Part shown: piece after piece, positions 42,263 through 49,324 of the stretch | How the letters are laid out: every line of letters begins with the position of its first letter | How positions within the stretch are numbered: the first letter of the stretch is position 1 | Assembly (NCBI GenBank): GCA_018222405.1 | Contig: JAAFAI010000031.1 | Span: 1 to 49,324 of the forward strand | DNA: 49,324 bases | Source: Gammaproteobacteria bacterium | Lineage (GTDB): Bacteria > Pseudomonadota > Gammaproteobacteria > Enterobacterales > Alteromonadaceae | Direction of reading: 5' to 3' | Position numbers and translations under genes: made by a program | The notes under the pieces: model-generated | Databases searched by the model: none | What the model saw: the letters and a program-made list of their open reading frames with translations, nothing else | Told to the model about the DNA's origin: nothing

Positions 42263-43935
42263 TGACAGAATTTGCCCATCAGGTAGTTATTGTTGGCTCA
42301 GGTGCTGGCGGAGCCATGGCCGCCTATGAGCTGACCAAAGCAGGTATTAATGTACTGATGCTCGAAGCTGGTCGTGACTATAACCCCAAAACCGAAACGC
42401 CGATGTTTAAGCGTAACGCCGACGCGCCGTTAATGGGCGCGGCCACATCAGACAAGAACTTTGGCTACTACGACGCCACCGTTGATGGCGGCTGGTCGGT
42501 CCCCGATGAGCCCTACACCACCGATGATGAATCCGATTTTTTATGGTGGCGGGCGCGAATGCTTGGCGGTCGCACTAACCACTGGGGCCGTTATTCACTG
42601 CGCTTCAGCGAACATGACTTTAAAGGTAAAAGCCGCGACGGCCTGGGCGCAGACTGGCCCTTTGAGTATGCAGATATTGCCCCGTGGTACGATAAAACCG
42701 AAAGCCTGGTAGGGGTTTGTGGCACCAACACCGGGCTTGATGATATGCCCGACTCTCCGCCCGGCGTGCTGCAGCCGCCGCCCACACCAAGGATCCCGGA
42801 GTTACTGGTGGCCGCTGCCGCGAAAAAACACGGCATTACCGCGGTTCCTATGCATCGTGCGGTACTGACCCGGCCTAAAGACGACCGGGCAGCCTGCTTT
42901 TATGCCACGCCCTGTGGTCATGGCTGCTCAATCGGCGCGGCATTTCAAACTACGACGTCGTTAATTCCGATGGCCCGCAAAACCGGTCATTTTAAGCTCA
43001 TCACCAACGCCATGGTCAAACAGGTAAATACCAATCACGAAGGCAAGGTTACGGGGCTAACATACATCGATAAAGCCAGTAGCGAGGAGGTAACCCTGAA
43101 CTCGCCAGTGGTTGTCCTGGCAGCCAGCGCCTGTGAATCGGCCAGAATTATGCTGAACTCAGCCTCGCCGGCTCATCCCAATGGCCTGGCCAACTCAAGC
43201 GGCCAGCTGGGTCGTAATCTGATGGATTCAACCGGGGCCGGGCTGGGAGCCACCATACCGGCGCTAAAAAACCGCCCGCGCTACAACGAGGATGGCCATA
43301 CTGCCAACCATCTGTTCATACCGTGGTGGGGTCACAAAGACCAACATAAGCTGAATTTTCCCCGCGGCTATCACTTCGAGCTGGGTACCGGTTTCAGAGA
43401 GCCCGGCGCCTGGGTGTCCGGCGATTTCTCAGGGTATGGCGAGTCTTTAAAAGATGAAGCCAAGGCCAATTATGGCGCCAGTGTGCACTTCGCGCTGCGT
43501 GGCGAAATGCTGCCTAATGATAACTGCTACATGGATATTGACCCAGACGTCACCGACAAATGGGGCATTCCCGTTGCCCGTTTCCACTGGCAATGGTCAG
43601 AACACGAACTTAATCAGGTAGCCCACGGCCTGCAAACCGCTAAAACGCTGCTTGAAACCATGGGCGCAACCGTGGGTGAACTGCCTCCGCCAGAACAAGC
43701 CATTGCCAAAGGCGGCCAGATCATCCATGAAGTGGGCACTGCCAGAATGGGCGACTCACCAACAGATTCTGTGACCAATCAATGGGGGCAAACCTGGGAC
43801 TGCCCGAACCTGTTTGTGATGGACGGCGGCGTATTTGCCTCCAACCCACATAAAAACTGCACGCTCACTATTATGACGCTGGCCATGCGAAACGCTAACT
43901 GGCTGGCAGGCCAGATCCAACAGGGAGCTTTGTGA
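42262..43935 (+). CDS. GMC-family FAD oxidoreductase, large subunit of a sugar 3-dehydrogenase-like complex
   Basis: The 557-residue protein has an N-terminal Rossmann FAD motif (VIVGSGAGGAMAAYELTKAG), the GMC block GGRTNHWGRYSLRF, and the C-terminal substrate domain with HEVGTARMGDSPTDS and FASNPHKNCTLTIM including the active-site His/Asn region. It resembles the catalytic subunits of gluconate 2-dehydrogenase and glucoside 3-dehydrogenases. It has no signal peptide and likely travels through the Tat system bound to the next gene's product. It lies between DUF1080 and subunit 3 with overlapping or near-overlapping ends; the sugar substrate is inferred, not shown. Confidence 0.9.
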   Translation: MTEFAHQVVIVGSGAGGAMAAYELTKAGINVLMLEAGRDYNPKTETPMFKRNADAPLMGAATSDKNFGYYDATVDGGWSVPDEPYTTDDESDFLWWRARMLGGRTNHWGRYSLRFSEHDFKGKSRDGLGADWPFEYADIAPWYDKTESLVGVCGTNTGLDDMPDSPPGVLQPPPTPRIPELLVAAAAKKHGITAVPMHRAVLTRPKDDRAACFYATPCGHGCSIGAAFQTTTSLIPMARKTGHFKLITNAMVKQVNTNHEGKVTGLTYIDKASSEEVTLNSPVVVLAASACESARIMLNSASPAHPNGLANSSGQLGRNLMDSTGAGLGATIPALKNRPRYNEDGHTANHLFIPWWGHKDQHKLNFPRGYHFELGTGFREPGAWVSGDFSGYGESLKDEAKANYGASVHFALRGEMLPNDNCYMDIDPDVTDKWGIPVARFHWQWSEHELNQVAHGLQTAKTLLETMGATVGELPPPEQAIAKGGQIIHEVGTARMGDSPTDSVTNQWGQTWDCPNLFVMDGGVFASNPHKNCTLTIMTLAMRNANWLAGQIQQGAL

Positions 43936-43936
43936 T

Positions 43937-44677
43937 ATGACAAATTCTAACCCTAACGATTTTTCTCACGGCTTAACCCGTCGTCAGTCATTAAAGCTGT
44001 TTGGCATGATGCTGGCCAGTGCCGCCATGCCAGGCCTTAGCGGATGCGCCACCAGCGAAAGCAAAGTCAGTGCTGTTAACGCAGACTGGCCAACACTAAC
44101 CATAGAACCCATCAGCGTGGCTGGTTACGGGCAGGATCCCAATTTGATTATGCCACCGCCCTCACCGTGGCCAAAAACCCTGACTCAGGAGCAGATTGCC
44201 CTGGTCTCCCGGTTAACGGATATTCTGGTGCCAGCGAGCAACGGTCAGCCCGGCGCGCTACAAATAGGCGCTGTGGATGTAATTGATGAGTGGGTCAGTG
44301 CGCCCTATGCTCAGCAACAGCGGGATCGGGACAGTATTCTGCGTTTACTGATCTGGCTTGATGAAGAGTCGGTACGCCGGTTTGACCAGCCGTTTCTGGC
44401 ACTTAACGAAAGCGAACAATTTGCCCTGCTCGACGACATTGCCTACGACAGAGGCAATATCGAACAGCGTCTGCAACAACCCGCGGCGGTATTTAACCGC
44501 TTTCGTTCACTGGTGCTGGCGGCCTATTTCTGCTCTGAAGCAGGCAGCCGCGAGATTGGGTATCAGGGGAATGTGGCAATTAGTGGTGACTACCCGGGCC
44601 CGACAGAGGAAGCCAAAGCCCATCTTGATGGCATTCTTGATGAACTTGGTTTAAGCGAATACGCCTACCAGCAATAA
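43937..44677 (+). CDS. Gluconate 2-dehydrogenase subunit 3-family protein, Tat-exported lipoprotein
   Basis: The 246-residue protein begins with a Tat signal (twin Arg in LTRRQSLKLFG) that ends in a lipobox-like LSGC at about residue 36. The rest matches the gluconate 2-dehydrogenase subunit 3 family, with TDILVPASNGQPGALQIGAVDVIDEW and AYFCSEAGSREIGYQGN. It is the small partner that chaperones and exports the GMC subunit, which itself lacks a signal. The start lies one base after the GMC stop, with GGGAG upstream. Confidence 0.9.
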   Translation: MTNSNPNDFSHGLTRRQSLKLFGMMLASAAMPGLSGCATSESKVSAVNADWPTLTIEPISVAGYGQDPNLIMPPPSPWPKTLTQEQIALVSRLTDILVPASNGQPGALQIGAVDVIDEWVSAPYAQQQRDRDSILRLLIWLDEESVRRFDQPFLALNESEQFALLDDIAYDRGNIEQRLQQPAAVFNRFRSLVLAAYFCSEAGSREIGYQGNVAISGDYPGPTEEAKAHLDGILDELGLSEYAYQQ

Positions 44678-44690
44678 GAGAAGCTTCGCT

Positions 44691-45929
44691 TCAAACACTC
44701 TCTGGCTGAGTTTGCTCAGGGAGTGTTTGCCGCTTTGCCAGGCGCTCCAGCAAAATAGCGGTAATAAACAGCACTAACATCGTCACAAAACCACCCAGGG
44801 CCAACATTAATGCGCCTTTTTCGTCACTGCTATCCACCACCAAACCAGACACCACTGGCGCCAGCGTACTGCCAATACTGCCGCTGAATAACATCAGCGT
44901 AACCAGCATTGGCGGCGAATCAGCTATTTGCTGAGTGCCAACAGAAATAGCAATTTTATAGATACAGGTGGTCAGTAACCCAAAGGCCAGACCCAGAGTC
45001 AGAAACGTTTCTATCGACTCAATGAGCAGGAAGGCCGTTGTGCAGGTAATAGCAATACCAGACACCACCAGCAACATGATTCGGGTGGGGATAAAGTTCA
45101 CCAGCACGACCGACGTGAGCAAACCAAAAATAGAAAAGCCCCAGTAATTGCCTACCACCTGCCCGGCCACTTCCGGCTGGGCGTCAAAATAGGCCATCAG
45201 GTAATTCGGCGCCCAGGTTAAAAAGGTTGTCTGGGCAATAAGATAAAGGCAAACGCCGATAGCAAAACACACCACCCGCGGTGTAAGAATGCGCTTAAAC
45301 TGTATCAGCGCCGTTTCGCGCCCAGGGGCAGGCACATCGCTACCTTCGGTTGATGCTGCCTGATGCGCGGCGGGGAAAACAGAGGTTGCGGCCAGGATCA
45401 GAATAATAACCGCCAGAGAGGCAACTGCCAGATAACTCAACGTCCAGTCCAGTTCTCTTAGCAACAACCAGCCTGCCAGGGTAGGAAAAATAAAACCGGC
45501 GGCACTAAACGCACAGTCTGTAGCAATAAAAGCCGAGGCCCTGCGCTGTGCCCGGTAGATACGGGAGATAATAACCGCTCCGCCGGATAATCCGCAGCCA
45601 CAGCACACGCCTAAGCCAAGAAATACAGCCGCCAGTGTAGCGTAGCCAGCACCGGTTAATAACGGTAGCGCCACACCCAGCAGCAACAATACGGAATAGG
45701 TAATTAGCAGCAAGCGGCGCACACTAAACCGGGTATACAAATACATCGACAAAAGCGTACCGATAAGCGCGCCGCCGGTAAGCCAGGAAAAAATACTCAC
45801 GGTCCTCGCTGCGCTCATATCCAGCTGGGCGGCTATGGCATTAAGGATGACGCCGGCCTGAGTTAACAAACCAGACATGATCATATAGCTTAAAAACGCT
45901 ATCAGGGTTAACCGAATCTGACTGCTCAA
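44691..45929 (-). CDS. MFS transporter
   Basis: The 412-residue protein has 12 predicted membrane helices and the general major facilitator pattern, including YTRFSVRRLLLITYSVL after helix 2 as the loop 2-3 signature. It resembles the TsgA-like or fucose permease-like group, but its substrate cannot be read. It is encoded convergently with the 3-keto-sugar cassette and could import its substrate, though this is only a guess from position. Confidence 0.82.
   Translation of the reverse strand: MSSQIRLTLIAFLSYMIMSGLLTQAGVILNAIAAQLDMSAARTVSIFSWLTGGALIGTLLSMYLYTRFSVRRLLLITYSVLLLLGVALPLLTGAGYATLAAVFLGLGVCCGCGLSGGAVIISRIYRAQRRASAFIATDCAFSAAGFIFPTLAGWLLLRELDWTLSYLAVASLAVIILILAATSVFPAAHQAASTEGSDVPAPGRETALIQFKRILTPRVVCFAIGVCLYLIAQTTFLTWAPNYLMAYFDAQPEVAGQVVGNYWGFSIFGLLTSVVLVNFIPTRIMLLVVSGIAITCTTAFLLIESIETFLTLGLAFGLLTTCIYKIAISVGTQQIADSPPMLVTLMLFSGSIGSTLAPVVSGLVVDSSDEKGALMLALGGFVTMLVLFITAILLERLAKRQTLPEQTQPESV
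44693..44728. terminator. Hairpin between convergent genes
   Basis: AAACACTC and GAGTGTTT pair, with an inner stem CTGAG/CTCAG and loop TTTG. It lies between the convergent dehydrogenase subunit and MFS genes and overlaps the last codons of the latter. The A and T ends make it a possible bidirectional terminator. Confidence 0.55.
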
Positions 45930-45973
45930 CTACGTGTTATCCTGTTGCTAAACGAGAAAATTAAAAGGGAAAG

Positions 45974-46507
45974 CTAATCGGCATAGCCTGCGCCGATTGC
46001 GTTAAATGGCATATCCAGCTCCAGCTCAGGTACTTGCAGTCCTACCCAGGCCGGAAAGGTATTACTGTTGGGCCCCGGAAAGACCGTGTATTCGTTAGCC
46101 CAGGGATATCTGTCGATAGCCGCCACAATATCCGGGATCAGGCGACGCGCTTTATCGCCCTGAATCGACAGCACTTTTTCTGGTCTCGCCCCATACCAAT
46201 AACGGTCGGGACTGGCAGTTTTGAAGTTGCGTAGCGCCGGCAGGCCGCTTCTGACGCGCCAGCCAACCACCTCATACACCTGGTACTCTTTGGCGCCCTG
46301 TTCTTTAAACGCCAGCCAGGTATGCACGGCAAACCAACCACGCCAGCTAAAGGCATCGGCAGCATAAACCTCGATCACCGCATCCTGAACCAATTCAGGC
46401 GAAGGCGCGATACCCGCCGGTTCACGGCTGGCAGTGCGCCAGTCACTGTTGCTACAGGACGTGGTGGCAAACAATATTAATAAAACAGCGGCCAGTTGCC
46501 TGCCCAT
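45974..46507 (-). CDS. DUF3750 lipoprotein
   Basis: The 177-residue protein has a lipoprotein signal (lipobox-like ATTSC, Cys at about 18) and a DUF3750 domain: VIEVYAADAFSWRGWFAVHTWLAFKE and VFPGPNSNTFPAWVGLQVPELELDMPFNAIGAGY. The family is of unknown function; conserved His, Asn and Asp positions suggest an enzyme of the cell envelope. It lies 44 bp upstream of the MFS gene on the same strand. Confidence 0.85.
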   Translation of the reverse strand: MGRQLAAVLLILFATTSCSNSDWRTASREPAGIAPSPELVQDAVIEVYAADAFSWRGWFAVHTWLAFKEQGAKEYQVYEVVGWRVRSGLPALRNFKTASPDRYWYGARPEKVLSIQGDKARRLIPDIVAAIDRYPWANEYTVFPGPNSNTFPAWVGLQVPELELDMPFNAIGAGYAD

Positions 46508-46685
46508 TCTTTACACCTTTTTCGGGAAAATAATTCGCTAACTATCTAATCAGCAGCCATGAGGTTATGCAAGCCAGTGCCGACCAAACTACCAGTGGTC
46601 AGGATAAACTTTAATCAGCACAACTGGAATTTGTACTGGTAAATCAGCATACTGGTTTAACTAACAGCAAATCAGGGAGCGTGTT

Positions 46686-48248
46686 TTGGGCTGGATTGAT
46701 TACACAATCATCGCGATTTACCTTGTTGGCTTACTCGCCATGGGACTGGCTTTTCGTCACCAGCATAACAGCAGGGAGTATTTTCTTGGCGGCCGGACCA
46801 TTCCGTGGCCGGCATTATCGCTGTCGGTGATGGCCACCCAGCTCTCTGCTATCAGCTTTATCTCTGCCCCGGCATTTGTAGGGTTACGGGAAGGCGGCGG
46901 CCTTATCTGGTTGTCTTACGAACTGGCGTTGCCCGTTGCCGTGCTGCTAATGCTATGGCGTTTATTGCCCACACTACACCAAAGCGGTGTGGTGAGTGTG
47001 TACGATTTCCTCGAGCGCCGCTTTGAACGCTCCACCCGTCTGCTAATTAGTTTTGTATTCCAGCTCAGTCGCTCCTTTGCCACCGCCATTATGATTTACG
47101 CCATTTCACTCATTTTGCAGGGCACTATGGGGCTGGAGCAATGGCACAGTATAGTGGTAATTGGGCTAATTACACTGATTTACTCCGCCATGGGCGGCAT
47201 GAAAGCAGTGGTTTTCGGCGATGCGGTACAGATGATTATCATCCTGGCCGGTGCGCTCACCTGCCTGTTTGTGGCACTGGATGTGATTGGGGGTGTAGAC
47301 GCGGCCCTGGCGCTTATCGACAGCGATCGTATGGAAGCGGTTAACGTGGACTCATTGGGCCTGAGCGGCAACGATTTTGGACTCCTGCCCATGCTGTTTG
47401 GCGGTATCGTTCTTTACGCTTCTTATTATGGCTGTGACCAGTCAGAAGCCCAGCGTTCTCTTTCGGCTCATAGCGTTAAGGACCTTCGCAAGGTGATGTA
47501 TACCGTCGCGCTCAGCCGCTTTCCCATCACGGTTATTTATTGCACCACTGGGTTAGTGATAGGCGCACTGGTACTGAATACACCATCACTGGCAGCGCAG
47601 ATCCCGGCAGAACAACCCGACTGGATGATGCCGGTTTTCATTATTAACTATCTGCCCGAAGGCGTTATTGGCTTACTGGTAGTGGCTATTATGGCAGCCG
47701 CCATGTCGTCGTTAAGCTCCGCCATTAATAGTCTGGCAGCGGTGACCACCGAAGACTTCTGCCGCTATAAAGGTCACGAGCCCAGTGATGACGAATACAT
47801 GCGTTTCGCGCGTACCGCCGGCATCGGCTGGGGGCTGGTAACACTGGTATTAAGTTTATTTGCCGGTGACATTGCGCCGACCATTATTGAAGCCATTAAT
47901 AAAATCGGCTCAGTGTTTTACGGCCCGGTACTGGCTACCTTTTTACTCGGGATCCACAGTAAAACCGTTACCGCAAAGGCCGCCAATATTGGCTTATTAC
48001 TCGGCGTATTCAGCAATACCTTTTTATGGCTCAGCGACAATCCGATTTTCTGGTTCTGGTGGAATGCCATTGGCTTTGCGGTCACAGTTATCAGCGGCCA
48101 CCTGGCGAACCGCCTAATACCGAGCAGCAATAAAGCCACACCACAAGCCAGTTATGCCGGTTTAAATACCCGGATGATTGTGGTGTTGTCAGCCTGGAGC
48201 GCTGTTCTGCTATTCATCTGTTTCAATTTATCCGGCTGGCTGGCCTGA
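46686..48248 (+). CDS. Sodium:solute symporter (SSS family)
   Basis: The 520-residue protein has about 13-14 membrane helices and the SSS signature region SLSVMATQLSAISFISAPAFVGLREGG in helix 2-3, with GMKAVVFGDAVQMIIILAG and AIMAAAMSSLSSAINSLAAVTTEDF later. It couples sodium entry to solute uptake; the substrate is likely a sugar, sialic acid-type compound or similar, but it cannot be told from sequence. The start is TTG 46686, supported by GGGAG 6 nt upstream and no better codon. It follows the 3-keto-sugar cassette, so sugar uptake is a plausible role. Confidence 0.88.
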   Translation: MGWIDYTIIAIYLVGLLAMGLAFRHQHNSREYFLGGRTIPWPALSLSVMATQLSAISFISAPAFVGLREGGGLIWLSYELALPVAVLLMLWRLLPTLHQSGVVSVYDFLERRFERSTRLLISFVFQLSRSFATAIMIYAISLILQGTMGLEQWHSIVVIGLITLIYSAMGGMKAVVFGDAVQMIIILAGALTCLFVALDVIGGVDAALALIDSDRMEAVNVDSLGLSGNDFGLLPMLFGGIVLYASYYGCDQSEAQRSLSAHSVKDLRKVMYTVALSRFPITVIYCTTGLVIGALVLNTPSLAAQIPAEQPDWMMPVFIINYLPEGVIGLLVVAIMAAAMSSLSSAINSLAAVTTEDFCRYKGHEPSDDEYMRFARTAGIGWGLVTLVLSLFAGDIAPTIIEAINKIGSVFYGPVLATFLLGIHSKTVTAKAANIGLLLGVFSNTFLWLSDNPIFWFWWNAIGFAVTVISGHLANRLIPSSNKATPQASYAGLNTRMIVVLSAWSAVLLFICFNLSGWLA

Positions 48249-48306
48249 TGACAGGGAATTTTGTAGCCCTACAACGTACTCGTCATACCGACCCACGAGC
48301 CGGTAT
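48247..48306. repeat. Flanking repeat module, left copy
   Basis: The module GATGACAGGGAATTTTGTAG...ACTCGTCATACCG recurs, with small differences, at 48645-48702. The left copy ends in a hairpin ATACCG/CGGTAT whose loop is ACCCACGAGC. It begins inside the stop codon of the symporter gene. Confidence 0.7.
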
Positions 48307-48330
48307 CTCTGTTAAAGGCAACTGGAGCAT

Positions 48331-48562
48331 AAACAACCTGCTTTTTAGTTGGTTCTTGTTATCACGAGATACGGCTAGCCTGCAGACCAATAAAAGCGTA
48401 GAGGCGTCATGGAAGACGACTCCGGCCAGCGCGGGCAGGACGCCCGCTCTGGACGATAGGTTTTATCTGCTGGCTAGCCGTATGTTTTTCGCGATTTAAG
48501 AACTGGGGGAGTCCAGAGGGGAGCCACCTCCCCTCTGGGTGCTGTCGGCACCCCGACAAAAA
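48331..48562. repeat. Structured repeat element, copy B
   Basis: The second copy of the element at 25900-26132. It keeps the end sequences, the hairpin GGCCAGCGCGGGC with loop AGGAC, and the perfect CCAGAGGGGAG/CTCCCCTCTGG hairpin. The long stem (48370-48386 with 48467-48483) has a different sequence, ATACGGCTAGCC against GGCTAGCCGTAT, yet pairs at 16 of 17 positions. The inner stem is ATAAAA/TTTTAT, where copy A has GTAAAA/TTTTAC. This conservation of pairing rather than sequence points to a structured RNA or DNA. Confidence 0.8.
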
Positions 48563-48616
48563 GCTGATAAATCAGCAATAGTTTGCCTTTTTAAGGCAGT
48601 CAGACTCTTTAGGAGA

Positions 48617-48646
48617 TCCCGGATAGGTCCGCTGGACCTTCCGGGA
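48617..48646. repeat. Palindromic repeat hairpin
   Basis: TCCCGGA, T, AGGTCC, loop GCT, GGACCT and TCCGGGA make a perfect stem with one bulge. The hairpin at 26413-26444 has the same outer arms and loop size but inner arms AGCGCC/GGCGCT, again a compensatory difference. Confidence 0.78.
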
Positions 48647-48702
48647 CGACAGGGAATTTGGTAGCCCTAAAACTTACTCGTCACACCGGCTCGTGGGCCA
48701 GA
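48645..48702. repeat. Flanking repeat module, right copy
   Basis: GACGACAGGGAATTTGGTAG...ACTCGTCACACCG repeats the module at 48247. In the loop part the right copy reads GCTCGTGGGC, which is the reverse complement of GCCCACGAGC and thus nearly the inverted left loop ACCCACGAGC. Confidence 0.65.
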
Positions 48703-48711
48703 ATGAAACTA

Positions 48712-49260
48712 TCATTCCCCTTTCACATATGGAATGTCTTCGTCCAGTTCTTCCAGCTTATGAGTACGCTTGAGCGGTGAGCCGGTGTGACGTGCCATCC
48801 AGTAGTAGGCGGTGGGCACTATATACAGCGTCAAGAAGGCCGAAACCAGCACCCCGGCAAAGATCACCATACCAATGGCCATGCGACTCTCCGCCCCCGC
48901 ACCGCTGGCCATTACCAACGGAATACTACTGAAAACAGTAGTAAAACCGGTCATCACAATGGGCCGCAAACGCATCGCTGAGGCTTTACGTAGCGCCTGT
49001 TCAAACTCTTCCCCGGCATCGCGCAACTGGTTGGCGAACTCAACAATGAGAATACCGTTCTTGGCCGCCAAACCAATCAGCATCACCAGGCCTATCTGAC
49101 TGTAGATATTGAGTGTCATACCGGCAAAATACAGCCCGATAAACGCCCCCAACAAAGCCAGCGGTACGGTCATCATAATTACCAGTGGATGCACCCAGCT
49201 TTCAAACTGAGCAGCCAGAATAAGGTAGGTGATCGATAACGCCAGTAAGAAGACAAACAC
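48712..49260 (-). CDS. RND efflux permease, C-terminal fragment
   Basis: About 182 residues match the last quarter of an AcrB/HAE1-type RND pump: FVFLLALSITYLILAAQFESWVHPL, VPLALLGAFIGLYFAGMTLNIYSQIG, LIGLAAKNGILIVEFANQL, and ALRKASAMRLRPIVMTGFTTVFSSIPL. These are membrane helices 8-12 region motifs of a roughly 1040-residue protein. The reading frame stays open up to the window end, but translated bases 49261-49323 do not resemble the RND sequence expected before this point, so the gene may be interrupted near 49258-49262. If intact it would pump drugs or other compounds across both membranes with partner proteins. Confidence 0.75.
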   Translation of the reverse strand: MFVFLLALSITYLILAAQFESWVHPLVIMMTVPLALLGAFIGLYFAGMTLNIYSQIGLVMLIGLAAKNGILIVEFANQLRDAGEEFEQALRKASAMRLRPIVMTGFTTVFSSIPLVMASGAGAESRMAIGMVIFAGVLVSAFLTLYIVPTAYYWMARHTGSPLKRTHKLEELDEDIPYVKGE

Positions 49261-49324
49261 AAAGGAGTTATACCAATCAGCCTTGAAGTGTGATCTAATA
49301 AACCACCTTGTTTGGCATAATGTT

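Noticed and set aside
48248..48499. 83-codon open frame across element B
   Set aside because: It lies in the structured repeat, and the corresponding frame in copy A is not kept; pairing rather than codons is conserved.

Overview
The window looks like chromosomal DNA of a gammaproteobacterium of the Alteromonadales (Alteromonadaceae-like). The evidence is the order tsaD / rpsU-yqeY-dnaG-rpoD with plsY, folB and uppP nearby, an RpoD very close to the enterobacterial one, a six-gene TonB2-type energy system (DUF3450, TtpC-like, ExbB, ExbD, TonB, TPR), and many TonB, M49-like and GMC/DUF1080 genes of the kind common in marine heterotrophs. No rRNA, tRNA, CRISPR array, prophage or transposase gene was seen.

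Region 1 (1-16.3 kb, all on the minus strand) reads as a phosphate-starvation island. phoB-phoR-pstS-like-prolyl 4-hydroxylase form one tightly packed operon. Downstream lie a 1352-residue surface lipoprotein made of three ~430-residue repeats, a TonB-dependent receptor, and a complete dedicated TonB energy complex. Three sites matching the Pho box (16/18, 14/18 and 14/18), each with a -10-like hexamer exactly 10 nt downstream, lie ahead of the TonB operon, the lipoprotein-receptor pair and phoB. I infer a PhoB-controlled outer-membrane acquisition system for an unidentified substrate.

Region 2 (16.6-25.7 kb) is a mixed set: an orphan sensor kinase divergent from phoB, rdgC, a DUF418 membrane protein, a BenE-type transporter behind two perfect palindromic operators, an HDOD protein, an M49-like zinc peptidase lipoprotein and a small membrane protein.

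Region 3 (25.7-26.5 kb) has no gene and is dense in repeats: a REP-like hairpin, a 233-bp multi-stem element and a 75-bp tandem repeat. The 233-bp element recurs at 48.3 kb, and the stems of the two copies differ by compensatory changes.

Region 4 (26.5-38.8 kb) is housekeeping: hinT, uppP, folK, folB, plsY, a fused Lgt-like/TlpA protein, an AhpD-like protein, an ENPP-type phosphodiesterase, tsaD, rpsU, yqeY, dnaG, rpoD and a two-lobed retropepsin-like protein.

Region 5 (39-48.2 kb) is catabolic: an S9 peptidase, a DUF1080 / GMC oxidoreductase / gluconate-2-dehydrogenase-subunit-3 cassette that fits 3-keto-glycoside metabolism, an MFS transporter, a DUF3750 lipoprotein and a sodium:solute symporter. 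The window closes with the second repeat cluster and the C-terminal part of an RND efflux permease whose upstream coding sequence appears interrupted close to the window edge.
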